Origin: an uncultured bacterium
GTDB taxonomy: Bacteria; Patescibacteriota; Minisyncoccia; Phycocordibacterales; PALSA-1337
DNA length: 38,134 bases
Assembly: GCA_903902315.1 (NCBI GenBank)
Contig: CAIUUK010000043.1
Location: forward strand, 1-38,134
Direction: 5' to 3'
A program made the position numbers and the translations under genes. Shown here piece after piece: positions 28,726 to 36,240 of this stretch (the first letter of the stretch is position 1; the number at the start of each line of letters is the position of its first letter). The notes beneath the pieces were generated by a model. The model made no database searches, was not told where the DNA came from, and saw nothing but the letters and a program-made list of their open reading frames with translations.

Positions 28726-28754
28726 AATATAACACAATCCTGCAAAATATGCAA
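28726..28754 (-). promoter_or_regulatory. RRM gene promoter
   Basis: Minus strand TTGCAT-17 nt-TATATT. Confidence 0.6.
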
Positions 28755-28779
28755 GTTATGCAATTGATTGGCAATTTTG

Positions 28780-28902
28780 TCAACTTGACCGGCCCATTCG
28801 TATGGAATGTTGATTGTATACTTGTAAAATTAATACTGGTCTCTCAAGTGATTTCTTTAATATGTTCCAACGATCAAAATCTTTGTACATTTCATTTGCC
28901 AT
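28780..28902 (-). pseudogene. Possible truncated MazF/PemK-like toxin remnant or 40-aa small ORF
   Basis: Manual translation MANEMYKDFDRWNILKKSLERPVLILQVYNQHSIRMGRSS*; KDFDxWNxxKK and RPVLIL resemble the N-terminal parts of some PemK-like proteins. Confidence 0.45.
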
Positions 28903-28976
28903 CCGAAAATAATACTCTTCTTGCTTTATGGATGCAATAATTTCAATAAAACCAACAATACGCTATACTAGACCCC

Positions 28977-30524
28977 ATGGACAAATCGACCAATAAATAC
29001 ATCCCTACCATAGGCCTAGAGATTCACGCTGAACTCAAAACTGCTTCCAAGATGTTTTGTTCATGTGCCAACAACCCAGATGAAGAAAAGCCAAATGCCA
29101 ATGTCTGTGCCATCTGTCTTGGTCATCCTGGAACTCTACCAGTCCTCAATCACGAAGCTATAAAAAGCGTTCTCAAAATTGGCCTAGCTGTAAATGGCAA
29201 GCTCGCTGATTTTACAGAATGGGATCGTAAAAATTATTTTTATCCTGACATTCCAAAAGGTTACCAGATCAGTCAGTATGCATACCCGCTCATTTCTGGC
29301 GGCACACTTGCTGGTATACAACTTGAACGCATACACCTAGAAGAAGACACGGCTCAGTCCACTCATGATACTCACGAAAAAAGTCTTGTGAACTTCAACC
29401 GTTCAGGTGTACCGCTCATGGAACTCGTGACCACTCCGACTATTCATGATGCAAAAACTGCAGTGGCATTTGCCAAAGAACTTCAACTTCTCCTCCGTTA
29501 TCTAGGAGCCGGAGAAGCAAATATGGAAAAAGGTGAGATGCGAGTCGAAGCAAATATCTCTGTTGCCTCAGCCGAAGACACAGCTGCAAAGAAATTTGGT
29601 ACAAAAACAGAAGTAAAAAACCTCAACTCATTCCGTGCCGTCGAAGGTGCTATTGCATTTGAAATTGAAAGGCAAATTGCGTTGATCGAGGCTGGCGAGA
29701 AAGTAAAACAAGAGACGCGTGGATGGCGAGCAGAGGCTCGGGCCGGAGGAGGCCATTCAAACGAGGGTCCGGCTGGCGAAACCTACTCACAACGTTCCAA
29801 AGAAAGCTCGCATGACTATCGCTATTTCCCTGAGCCCGATATACCAAAACTCAAGATCTCAGAAATCCCAGAATTTTCACATGATATTCTAAGTAAGGAA
29901 TTAACTGACTCAAGTGATCAAGCGCTTTTGCCATGGGTTCGTCGTGAAAGATTCAAAAATGATTATGGTGCAACTGATAAAGAAGCTGAGGTTTTTGTAG
30001 ATGATTTCGATGGTATGCTCACGAAGTATTTTGAGACTATCGTTGCAAAGCTCTCAAATAAAGATACAAAAAATGTCCGTCTTGTTTTAAACTATCTTCT
30101 TACTGACTATCTTGGTCTATTGAAGAAAACCCACGGATTAGATTGGTCAGACAAATTAAATTCGATTAAGCCTGAACATTTCGCAGAGCTTATAGATATG
30201 ATTTCAGCTGGTGACATCTCATCTTCTGGTGCAAAGAAAATTCTCGCACTTCAGTTGACTGAAGTGAGTGAAAATAAAGAATCTTCCTTGTCACAGTCGC
30301 CAAAAATATTGGCTAAAAAACATGACCTTATCCAGAAAAGTAATGCTGCTGACCTTGAGCCAGCTATCGACAAAGTCATTGCTGACAATGCTGCTGTAGT
30401 TGCTGAATATCGTGCCGGAAAAGTTACTTCTATTCAATTCCTAATTGGCCAAGCAATGAAAGCCACAAAGGGTGCCGCAAATCCAGCAGTTATCAAAGAA
30501 TTACTCACCAAGAAACTCGGTTAA
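28977..30524 (+). CDS. gatB: Asp/Glu-tRNA(Asn/Gln) amidotransferase subunit B
   Basis: GLEIHAELKTASKMFCSC; GHPGTLPVLN; KNYFYPDIPKGYQISQY; NFNRSGVPLMELVT; HDYRYFPEPDIP. Confidence 0.95.
   Translation: MDKSTNKYIPTIGLEIHAELKTASKMFCSCANNPDEEKPNANVCAICLGHPGTLPVLNHEAIKSVLKIGLAVNGKLADFTEWDRKNYFYPDIPKGYQISQYAYPLISGGTLAGIQLERIHLEEDTAQSTHDTHEKSLVNFNRSGVPLMELVTTPTIHDAKTAVAFAKELQLLLRYLGAGEANMEKGEMRVEANISVASAEDTAAKKFGTKTEVKNLNSFRAVEGAIAFEIERQIALIEAGEKVKQETRGWRAEARAGGGHSNEGPAGETYSQRSKESSHDYRYFPEPDIPKLKISEIPEFSHDILSKELTDSSDQALLPWVRRERFKNDYGATDKEAEVFVDDFDGMLTKYFETIVAKLSNKDTKNVRLVLNYLLTDYLGLLKKTHGLDWSDKLNSIKPEHFAELIDMISAGDISSSGAKKILALQLTEVSENKESSLSQSPKILAKKHDLIQKSNAADLEPAIDKVIADNAAVVAEYRAGKVTSIQFLIGQAMKATKGAANPAVIKELLTKKLG
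30247..30266. repeat. Palindromic repeat copy 2, inside gatB coding sequence
   Basis: CACTTCAGTTGACTGAAGTG, identical to 21381-21400. Confidence 0.85.
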
Positions 30525-30531
30525 AATAGCT

Positions 30532-30551
30532 CACTTCAGTCAACTAAAATG
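30532..30551. repeat. Palindromic repeat variant just after the gatB stop
   Basis: CACTTCAGTCAACTAAAATG. Confidence 0.65.
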
Positions 30552-30556
30552 CCTGA

Positions 30557-31327
30557 TTATTTCTTCTTCGCTTCCTCTTGAACATCTCTCGCAGCTTTGC
30601 GATATCTACAATAATCACAACCAGCTTCAGGCTTTGGCGGTTTTTCACTCATGAGACATGCTTTCATTTTTGGCAGTAAAGGCTCGATCCAATCTGAGTT
30701 TCCAGTATAAGGTATGAGATCGATATCGAATTCAAGTTTCGCATCAAAAGATGCGACATCAGTTTTTCCATTACAATAAACGAAGTACCCGATCGGTGAA
30801 ACCGTGAATCCATTCTTGCGGAACAACCACTGATAAACTTCCATTTGACGTTTATAGCCTATCTGCCACTCTTTATCGAGAGTCACCTTCTCCTCTTTAC
30901 TGGTCGATTTATAATCGACAATGATAAGTTCACCTTTTTCATTTATCCAAACATCATCGACAGCACCAGTGATGAGCAAGTTGGACTTTGGGTCGAGATA
31001 GGTAATGCCTTTGAAATTACTACGCCACATATCGAGGTCTTCATGCGCAAAAGGTATGACATCACGCACACCGAAAGCGTGCATGAGCGGATGAGGTCTC
31101 TTTTTTGCACGAAGTATGTCGAATTCTTTTTTGAGAAGTGTATCAACAGCCGAGTTCAGTGAGAATGGAAAGCCTGGGGGACGAGCTACACCTAGTCGCG
31201 CATCGAGGTAATAACATAGCGGACAGTTAAGGAACAAGTCAATCTTCGAACGACTGGCTTTGAAATACTCAGTACTCTTTGGATCAAAAATATTGCGTGT
31301 TCTGTGTGGGTTGTAGAAATCTGACAT
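30557..31327 (-). CDS. PD-(D/E)XK (RecB/Cas4-like) nuclease with possible Fe-S cysteines
   Basis: ITGAVDDVWINEKGELIIVDYKST nuclease motif; FLNCPLCYYLD and GCDYCRYRK cysteines; start at MSDFYNPHRTRN. Confidence 0.82.
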   Translation of the reverse strand: MSDFYNPHRTRNIFDPKSTEYFKASRSKIDLFLNCPLCYYLDARLGVARPPGFPFSLNSAVDTLLKKEFDILRAKKRPHPLMHAFGVRDVIPFAHEDLDMWRSNFKGITYLDPKSNLLITGAVDDVWINEKGELIIVDYKSTSKEEKVTLDKEWQIGYKRQMEVYQWLFRKNGFTVSPIGYFVYCNGKTDVASFDAKLEFDIDLIPYTGNSDWIEPLLPKMKACLMSEKPPKPEAGCDYCRYRKAARDVQEEAKKK

Positions 31328-31363
31328 GCTTGGATTATAGCAAAAAATATCTGTATGTGCCCA

Positions 31364-31409
31364 ATAAAAAACCGCGTCGCCATTACTTGTGATGTAACAA
31401 CAACGCGGG
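31364..31409 (-). terminator. Intrinsic terminator for the 31427-31834 gene
   Basis: Minus strand CCGCGT...ACGCGGTTTTTTATT. Confidence 0.7.
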
Positions 31410-31426
31410 GTGAAATGAGACACGAT

Positions 31427-31834
31427 TCATAACAATGACCTCTGAACGACCTTAAGTTTTTCCAACTTCTCGGGGGTGTATTCAACAGAGACCGTCGAGT
31501 GAGCTTGCAACTTAATTTTGACCAGTTTTTTCTGCACACGACGGTTGAGCACTTGCTGAACCGTCAAATGCTCGTTGCTCACAGCAACCTCAATCCGGCG
31601 TAACTTGTGCTGGTCTGCAGGTTTCTCAAAGGCATTAAATTTCACGTTGCCCTGAGTTCGGTTTTTGATGAGAGTGATAAGGTTTCTTTCGGTCACCTCG
31701 ACCACATTTGCGAATCCACCACCGATGATTGGATACTTCGCAGTAAACAATTCACCAGCATCAATCAGTCCAGCAATGCGTTCGTTATTATCCGAATCGC
31801 CGTCTGGCTCTACGAACAATCGATTTTTTAACAT
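31427..31834 (-). CDS. Hypothetical protein, 135 aa
   Basis: Strong SD (AGAAGGAGAAAATAATATG) and downstream terminator; MLKNRLFVEPDGDSDNNERIAGLIDAGELFTAKYPIIGGGFANVVEV. Confidence 0.75.
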   Translation of the reverse strand: MLKNRLFVEPDGDSDNNERIAGLIDAGELFTAKYPIIGGGFANVVEVTERNLITLIKNRTQGNVKFNAFEKPADQHKLRRIEVAVSNEHLTVQQVLNRRVQKKLVKIKLQAHSTVSVEYTPEKLEKLKVVQRSLL

Positions 31835-31893
31835 ATTATTTTCTCCTTCTAACTATAGACTACAATAATATGCGTATTTAGTCAAATAAAAAT

Positions 31894-32541
31894 TTACTTT
31901 ATATCAGTCACAATAACTTTGATCATCTTCACATCCTGAGTTGGTCTGTCACTTGAATTGACTGGAACAGCAGCGATGGCATCAACTACATCCATACCAG
32001 AAATAACTTTACCGAAAATAGAATAATTATGTGGAAGTGGATTATCAGCCTGCATGATGAAAAACTGACTACCGTTTGTATTTGGACCAGAGTTTGCCAT
32101 AGCGACTACACCCTTAACATAACCAGCCTTGTATGATGCTGTAGCAGGATTGAGTTCATCAGCAAATTTATATCCAGGACCACCCATTCCAGTACCAGTT
32201 GGATCACCGCCTTGTATCATGAACCCTTCGATTACACGGTGAAAGATAAGTCCATTATAAAAACCTTTGTTAGCTAGAGAAATAAAATTTGCAACAGTCT
32301 TTGGTGCATCATTGTCATAAGTTTCAAAAACTATAGTTCCCTTCGAAGTCTCAATTGTGATGTTATGCATAGAAGTTTGATTATTAGTCGATGTGGCTAC
32401 GGTCGAAGTCGAGATAATAGATATTTTTGGAGCCTGTAAATCTTCAACACTTTTTGGATATCCTGATCGATGATCCAAAGCGAGCCATGCCATAGCTATA
32501 ATAACGATTACAACGATCGAAATAATGATATTTTTATTCAT
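31894..32541 (-). CDS. Membrane-anchored cyclophilin-type peptidyl-prolyl isomerase
   Basis: N-term TM; ANKGFYNGLIFHRVIEGFMIQGGDPTGTGMGGPGYKFADE. Confidence 0.93.
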   Translation of the reverse strand: MNKNIIISIVVIVIIAMAWLALDHRSGYPKSVEDLQAPKISIISTSTVATSTNNQTSMHNITIETSKGTIVFETYDNDAPKTVANFISLANKGFYNGLIFHRVIEGFMIQGGDPTGTGMGGPGYKFADELNPATASYKAGYVKGVVAMANSGPNTNGSQFFIMQADNPLPHNYSIFGKVISGMDVVDAIAAVPVNSSDRPTQDVKMIKVIVTDIK

Positions 32542-32544
32542 AGT

Positions 32545-33567
32545 TTAGAGATTATACAGTTCTTTGGCTTTGGAGACAACCAATTTCTTCGCTACATCAA
32601 GGGTAACACCCATTATCCTGGTACCAGCCGCAGCCTTATGTCCGCCACCACCTAGTGCTAAAGCTAATTTTGAAACATCAAATTTTTCAACATCACGACT
32701 GCGCATACTGACTTTAATATGGCCAGGTTCGCGTTCAATAATAGTCATACCTATATTCCAGCCTATCACTGATTTAAGCATGTTAGGTATATCAGTATGT
32801 GTAAAACTAACATCTATGCCTTTTGCAACTAGCTGCTGACTAGAAACAGAAGCTATAGCGATATTATCTCCCAAGAAAGTTTCCACTGAACTCAATGCCA
32901 ATGCCTCATAATATATAGCTTCTTTATGGAGGCTATTTTCCATCTTGAAAATTGCCTGAACAAAATCTGGGGAATTTTTTACAAGAACAGCCGCCACCTC
33001 GAAGATACGGTAGTCTGCAGGACTATATTTCAATCCGCCACTATCTGTATACAAACCAATAAATAAATTGAGTGAGATATCATGGGTTAATTCTATCTTC
33101 CACAACACAAATAATTGATACAAAACAAACGCTGTAGCAGAACAAATATCGACAAGATTTAAATCTCCATACATTTTATTGGACGCATGATGATCTATAA
33201 CTATCGTACGAAGTGGCATAGGAAAAACCGGTGGGGCTTTATAAGAAATCATTTCCGGGGAACCACTATCGAGTATGATAAATAAATCAAACTCACTGAG
33301 ATTAATTTCAGATATATTCTTCATTACAATTGTGTCTGCTCCGGGAAAATGCATGAACTCCTCAGGAATCTTATCTGAATCCCCTTTGATGACAATAGCT
33401 TTTTTGCCAAGCTGTTCTAGAGCCAATCTCATTGCTAATGCTGAACAGACTGAATCCGGATCAGGTGAAGGATGACAATGCAGTAAAATATTTTTAGCTT
33501 TTTGAATTTCAGCCAGTATAAGTGGTGCTTTTTCTCGGATGATTGGAGATATATCGTTTGGGTTCAT
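32545..33567 (-). CDS. DHH family phosphoesterase (NrnA-like)
   Basis: LLHCHPSPDPDSVCSALAM; IVIDHHASNKMYGD; LALGGGGHKAAAG. Confidence 0.9.
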   Translation of the reverse strand: MNPNDISPIIREKAPLILAEIQKAKNILLHCHPSPDPDSVCSALAMRLALEQLGKKAIVIKGDSDKIPEEFMHFPGADTIVMKNISEINLSEFDLFIILDSGSPEMISYKAPPVFPMPLRTIVIDHHASNKMYGDLNLVDICSATAFVLYQLFVLWKIELTHDISLNLFIGLYTDSGGLKYSPADYRIFEVAAVLVKNSPDFVQAIFKMENSLHKEAIYYEALALSSVETFLGDNIAIASVSSQQLVAKGIDVSFTHTDIPNMLKSVIGWNIGMTIIEREPGHIKVSMRSRDVEKFDVSKLALALGGGGHKAAAGTRIMGVTLDVAKKLVVSKAKELYNL

Positions 33568-33579
33568 AGTACAGCAATA

Positions 33580-33978
33580 TTACTTCTTTTCTTCTTCTGC
33601 CGCTAGTTCTAGACAAACTGAGTTTAAACAATAGCGTTTACCTGTAGAAGTAGGACCGTCATCAAAGACATGACCTAGGTGTGAACCACATTTGACACAA
33701 ACGACTTCTGTACGCTTCATTCCATAAGATTCATCTATTATTAATTTTGTTGCACCTGGCAGAGCCTGATCAAAACTTGGCCAACCTGTCCCAGACTCAA
33801 ATTTTGCATCTGATGGAAAAAGTGGATTAAGACAGACTTTACATTTATATGTTCCTGCGCGCTTTTCATTCAATAGTACACCACTAAAAGGAGCTTCCGT
33901 TCCCTTTTCGCGAAGGACACGGTATTCCTCCGATGTTAATTTCTTTTTGATTTCATTTTCATCAATATCTATATTCAT
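33580..33978 (-). CDS. msrB: Peptide-methionine (R)-S-oxide reductase
   Basis: CKVCLNPLFPSDAKFESGTGWPSFDQ; CVKCGSHLGHVFDDGP; RYCLNSVCL. Confidence 0.95.
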   Translation of the reverse strand: MNIDIDENEIKKKLTSEEYRVLREKGTEAPFSGVLLNEKRAGTYKCKVCLNPLFPSDAKFESGTGWPSFDQALPGATKLIIDESYGMKRTEVVCVKCGSHLGHVFDDGPTSTGKRYCLNSVCLELAAEEEKK

Positions 33979-33990
33979 AGGTACATTATA

Positions 33991-34467
33991 TCACTTCAAT
34001 AGCTCACTAAATCTTTTCTGCATCTTCTCCAATTTTGGAGCAATGACTAACTCACAATATGGTTGTCCTTCATGATTCTTGTAATATTCATGGTGATAAT
34101 CTTTAGCCTCTTTGAATTCACTGAGCTTTGTCACTTCTGTAACTACTGCTCTATCGTAAGCTTTAGCAGAATCTAATTCCTTTAACGTCTTTTCAGCCAA
34201 ATCCTTTTGCTCATCATCAATATAGAAAATCGCAGAACGATATTCAGTACCAATATCATTTCCTTGTCTATTTAGTGTTGTCGGATCATGAGTATTAAAA
34301 AATACTGTCAATAAATCATTGTACGAAATAACCGCTGGATCATATTCAATTTTGATGCACTCAGCACCATTGCTATAACCAGGCTTAACTGAGCCAACAC
34401 CTCGGAGCATTGCGAAAACCGCTTCTGTACACCAGAAACAACCATTGGCGAAAACAGCAATTCTCAT
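33991..34467 (-). CDS. msrA: Peptide-methionine (S)-S-oxide reductase
   Basis: FANGCFWCTEAVFAMLRGVGSVKPGYSNG; FFNTHDPTTLNRQGNDIGTEYRSAIFY. Confidence 0.95.
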   Translation of the reverse strand: MRIAVFANGCFWCTEAVFAMLRGVGSVKPGYSNGAECIKIEYDPAVISYNDLLTVFFNTHDPTTLNRQGNDIGTEYRSAIFYIDDEQKDLAEKTLKELDSAKAYDRAVVTEVTKLSEFKEAKDYHHEYYKNHEGQPYCELVIAPKLEKMQKRFSELLK

Positions 34468-34558
34468 AAATTTATTATACCAGATAACAAAAATGCACTA
34501 CCGATATTAGTGCACAATTTGTTTAATTTAAAATTTGACACTTGACCCTTCCCCCGCC

Positions 34559-34690
34559 TTACCTTTTGCCCTTCTTTGCTCTTGCAGCTCTTTTTGGAGC
34601 TTGACGAGCACGCTTGATGGCGAGACGTTTCGTAGTCTTACGACTGCGTGTAGCACGCTTTTTTCCAACTCCTGTGATTCTTTTTGCCAT
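34559..34690 (-). CDS. 43-aa highly basic small protein, not in ORF track
   Basis: Manual translation MAKRITGVGKKRATRSRKTTKRLAIKRARQAPKRAARAKKGKR*; minus-strand promoter-like TTGTTG-17-TATACA upstream. Confidence 0.72.
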   Translation of the reverse strand: MAKRITGVGKKRATRSRKTTKRLAIKRARQAPKRAARAKKGKR

Positions 34691-34800
34691 GGAGATAAAA
34701 ATAAATTAGTAAACCGCTGATATGTATACATAATACAACATAAACCAACAAAATAAAAGTAATTACGAGTTTTTAAACTTATAGAGTATGATAAGTAAAT

Positions 34801-35373
34801 ATGCTTACTGATGAAGAACTCCTAAAAAAAGTGAAAGATGGTGACGATTCCGCATTCAAAGATTTAACAAATCGTTATATCAAACACATTTTCAATTTTG
34901 TTATGCAATATGTACGCATTCGTGAAGATGCTGAGGATGTTGTACAAGACACATTCTTTAAAACATGGAAACATCTTCATCGATTCAAAGATGGCATGAA
35001 ATTCAAACCATGGCTTTTTACCATTGCTAGAAATACCTCTCTAGATTTTATAAAGAAAAAGAAAGCTATATCTTTTTCTGATATGAATACTGACAATGAT
35101 GGTGATGAGATTAATTTTTCTGATACCATTGTCGACACAGAACCTTTGCCGTCTGAGATTTTTGCTGACAAAGAGTTAGCTCTGGAATTAAAACGTGCCA
35201 TGAGTAGCTTGCACCCTGATCATAAAACCGTCCTCATACTTCATTACCATCAAGAAATGACTTTTGAAGAAATATCTGAAATCATGAAAAAACCTATGAA
35301 TACCGTCAAAAGTTGGCATCACCGTTCCCTAGAAAAGGTCAAAACCAAATTAATGCACCGAAAAAGCCAATAA
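34801..35373 (+). CDS. RNA polymerase ECF sigma factor
   Basis: YVRIREDAEDVVQDTFFKTWKHLHRF; FKPWLFTIARNTSLDFIKKKK; MTFEEISEIMKKPMNTVKSWHHRSLEKVK. Confidence 0.92.
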   Translation: MLTDEELLKKVKDGDDSAFKDLTNRYIKHIFNFVMQYVRIREDAEDVVQDTFFKTWKHLHRFKDGMKFKPWLFTIARNTSLDFIKKKKAISFSDMNTDNDGDEINFSDTIVDTEPLPSEIFADKELALELKRAMSSLHPDHKTVLILHYHQEMTFEEISEIMKKPMNTVKSWHHRSLEKVKTKLMHRKSQ

Positions 35374-35388
35374 ACTCGTATAAATACC

Positions 35389-35784
35389 ATGGAATTATCT
35401 GAGATAAATTTTACACAACTCGAAGACAAAATTATGATCCGTATAAGCCGTGCTCGTCTTGTTCGTACACATGTTCGCGGAGCCGTGCATGGTGGTATTT
35501 TTTTAGCCTCAATTATAGGATTTGTTTTTGTAGTTAGATATGGTTCATCCCAGGCATATAATTCTGGTTTTTATGAATATGCTTCTCTTTTTATATCTGA
35601 TACCTCATATGCATTCAGTCACCTAAAGAGCATGTTTTTGTCTCTAGCAGAATCGATACCATTACTAGACATTTCCTTTGCCATGACTATCGCGCTCATA
35701 TGCATAAACTCATTTAAAAAATCACTTTCTTCTTTGTTTAAATTAAATAATATAAATAAAAATTCAAAATACTCACATGCATAA
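35389..35784 (+). CDS. Membrane protein, candidate anti-sigma factor by position
   Basis: Follows the sigma gene; TM segments around GGIFLASIIGFVFVV and FAMTIALICI. Confidence 0.5.
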   Translation: MELSEINFTQLEDKIMIRISRARLVRTHVRGAVHGGIFLASIIGFVFVVRYGSSQAYNSGFYEYASLFISDTSYAFSHLKSMFLSLAESIPLLDISFAMTIALICINSFKKSLSSLFKLNNINKNSKYSHA

Positions 35785-36238
35785 AATACTCAAAGAAATT
35801 AACGATGCAATTAAAGCATCGTCAGTAGCCATTCGCACACTAGTAGGCATCCTCATTGTAATCATTATTTTTTGGGCTGGTATAGCAGTCGGATATCACA
35901 AAGCACAATTTTCAAACAACTGGCATTCACACTATGCTGAACAATTTACCAGTAAACAATCCCCTTTCTCAATACCAAATGATAGTGATGCTGACAACAT
36001 GCCAAATCCTCACGGAGCATTTGGTCAAATCATATCTGCCAACTTACCTTTAATTATAATCAAAGGACCTATAGAGGCTGAAAAAACTATAGTGGTCACA
36101 AACACTACTGTCGTACGAGATGTTCATGATCAAGTTGCCAGTACGAGTCTCGTGGCTGGCCAAGGAGTAGTGGTAATTGGTTATCCAGATGAACAAGGTC
36201 GTGTTGTAGCGTCATTTATTAGAATCCTACCAAAATAA
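35777..36238 (+). CDS. Membrane-anchored hypothetical protein
   Basis: TM TLVGILIVIIIFWAGIAVGY followed by extracellular beta-rich domain; overlaps upstream ORF by 8 bp. Confidence 0.65.
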   Translation: MHKILKEINDAIKASSVAIRTLVGILIVIIIFWAGIAVGYHKAQFSNNWHSHYAEQFTSKQSPFSIPNDSDADNMPNPHGAFGQIISANLPLIIIKGPIEAEKTIVVTNTTVVRDVHDQVASTSLVAGQGVVVIGYPDEQGRVVASFIRILPK

Positions 36239-36240
36239 TC

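Noticed and set aside
28749-28940. 63-aa plus-strand ORF between RRM gene and gatB
   Set aside because: The opposite strand carries the more protein-like PemK-like fragment; no homology pattern on this strand.
34528-34731. 67-aa minus and overlapping 61-aa plus ORFs
   Set aside because: Off-frame readings of the 43-aa basic protein gene.
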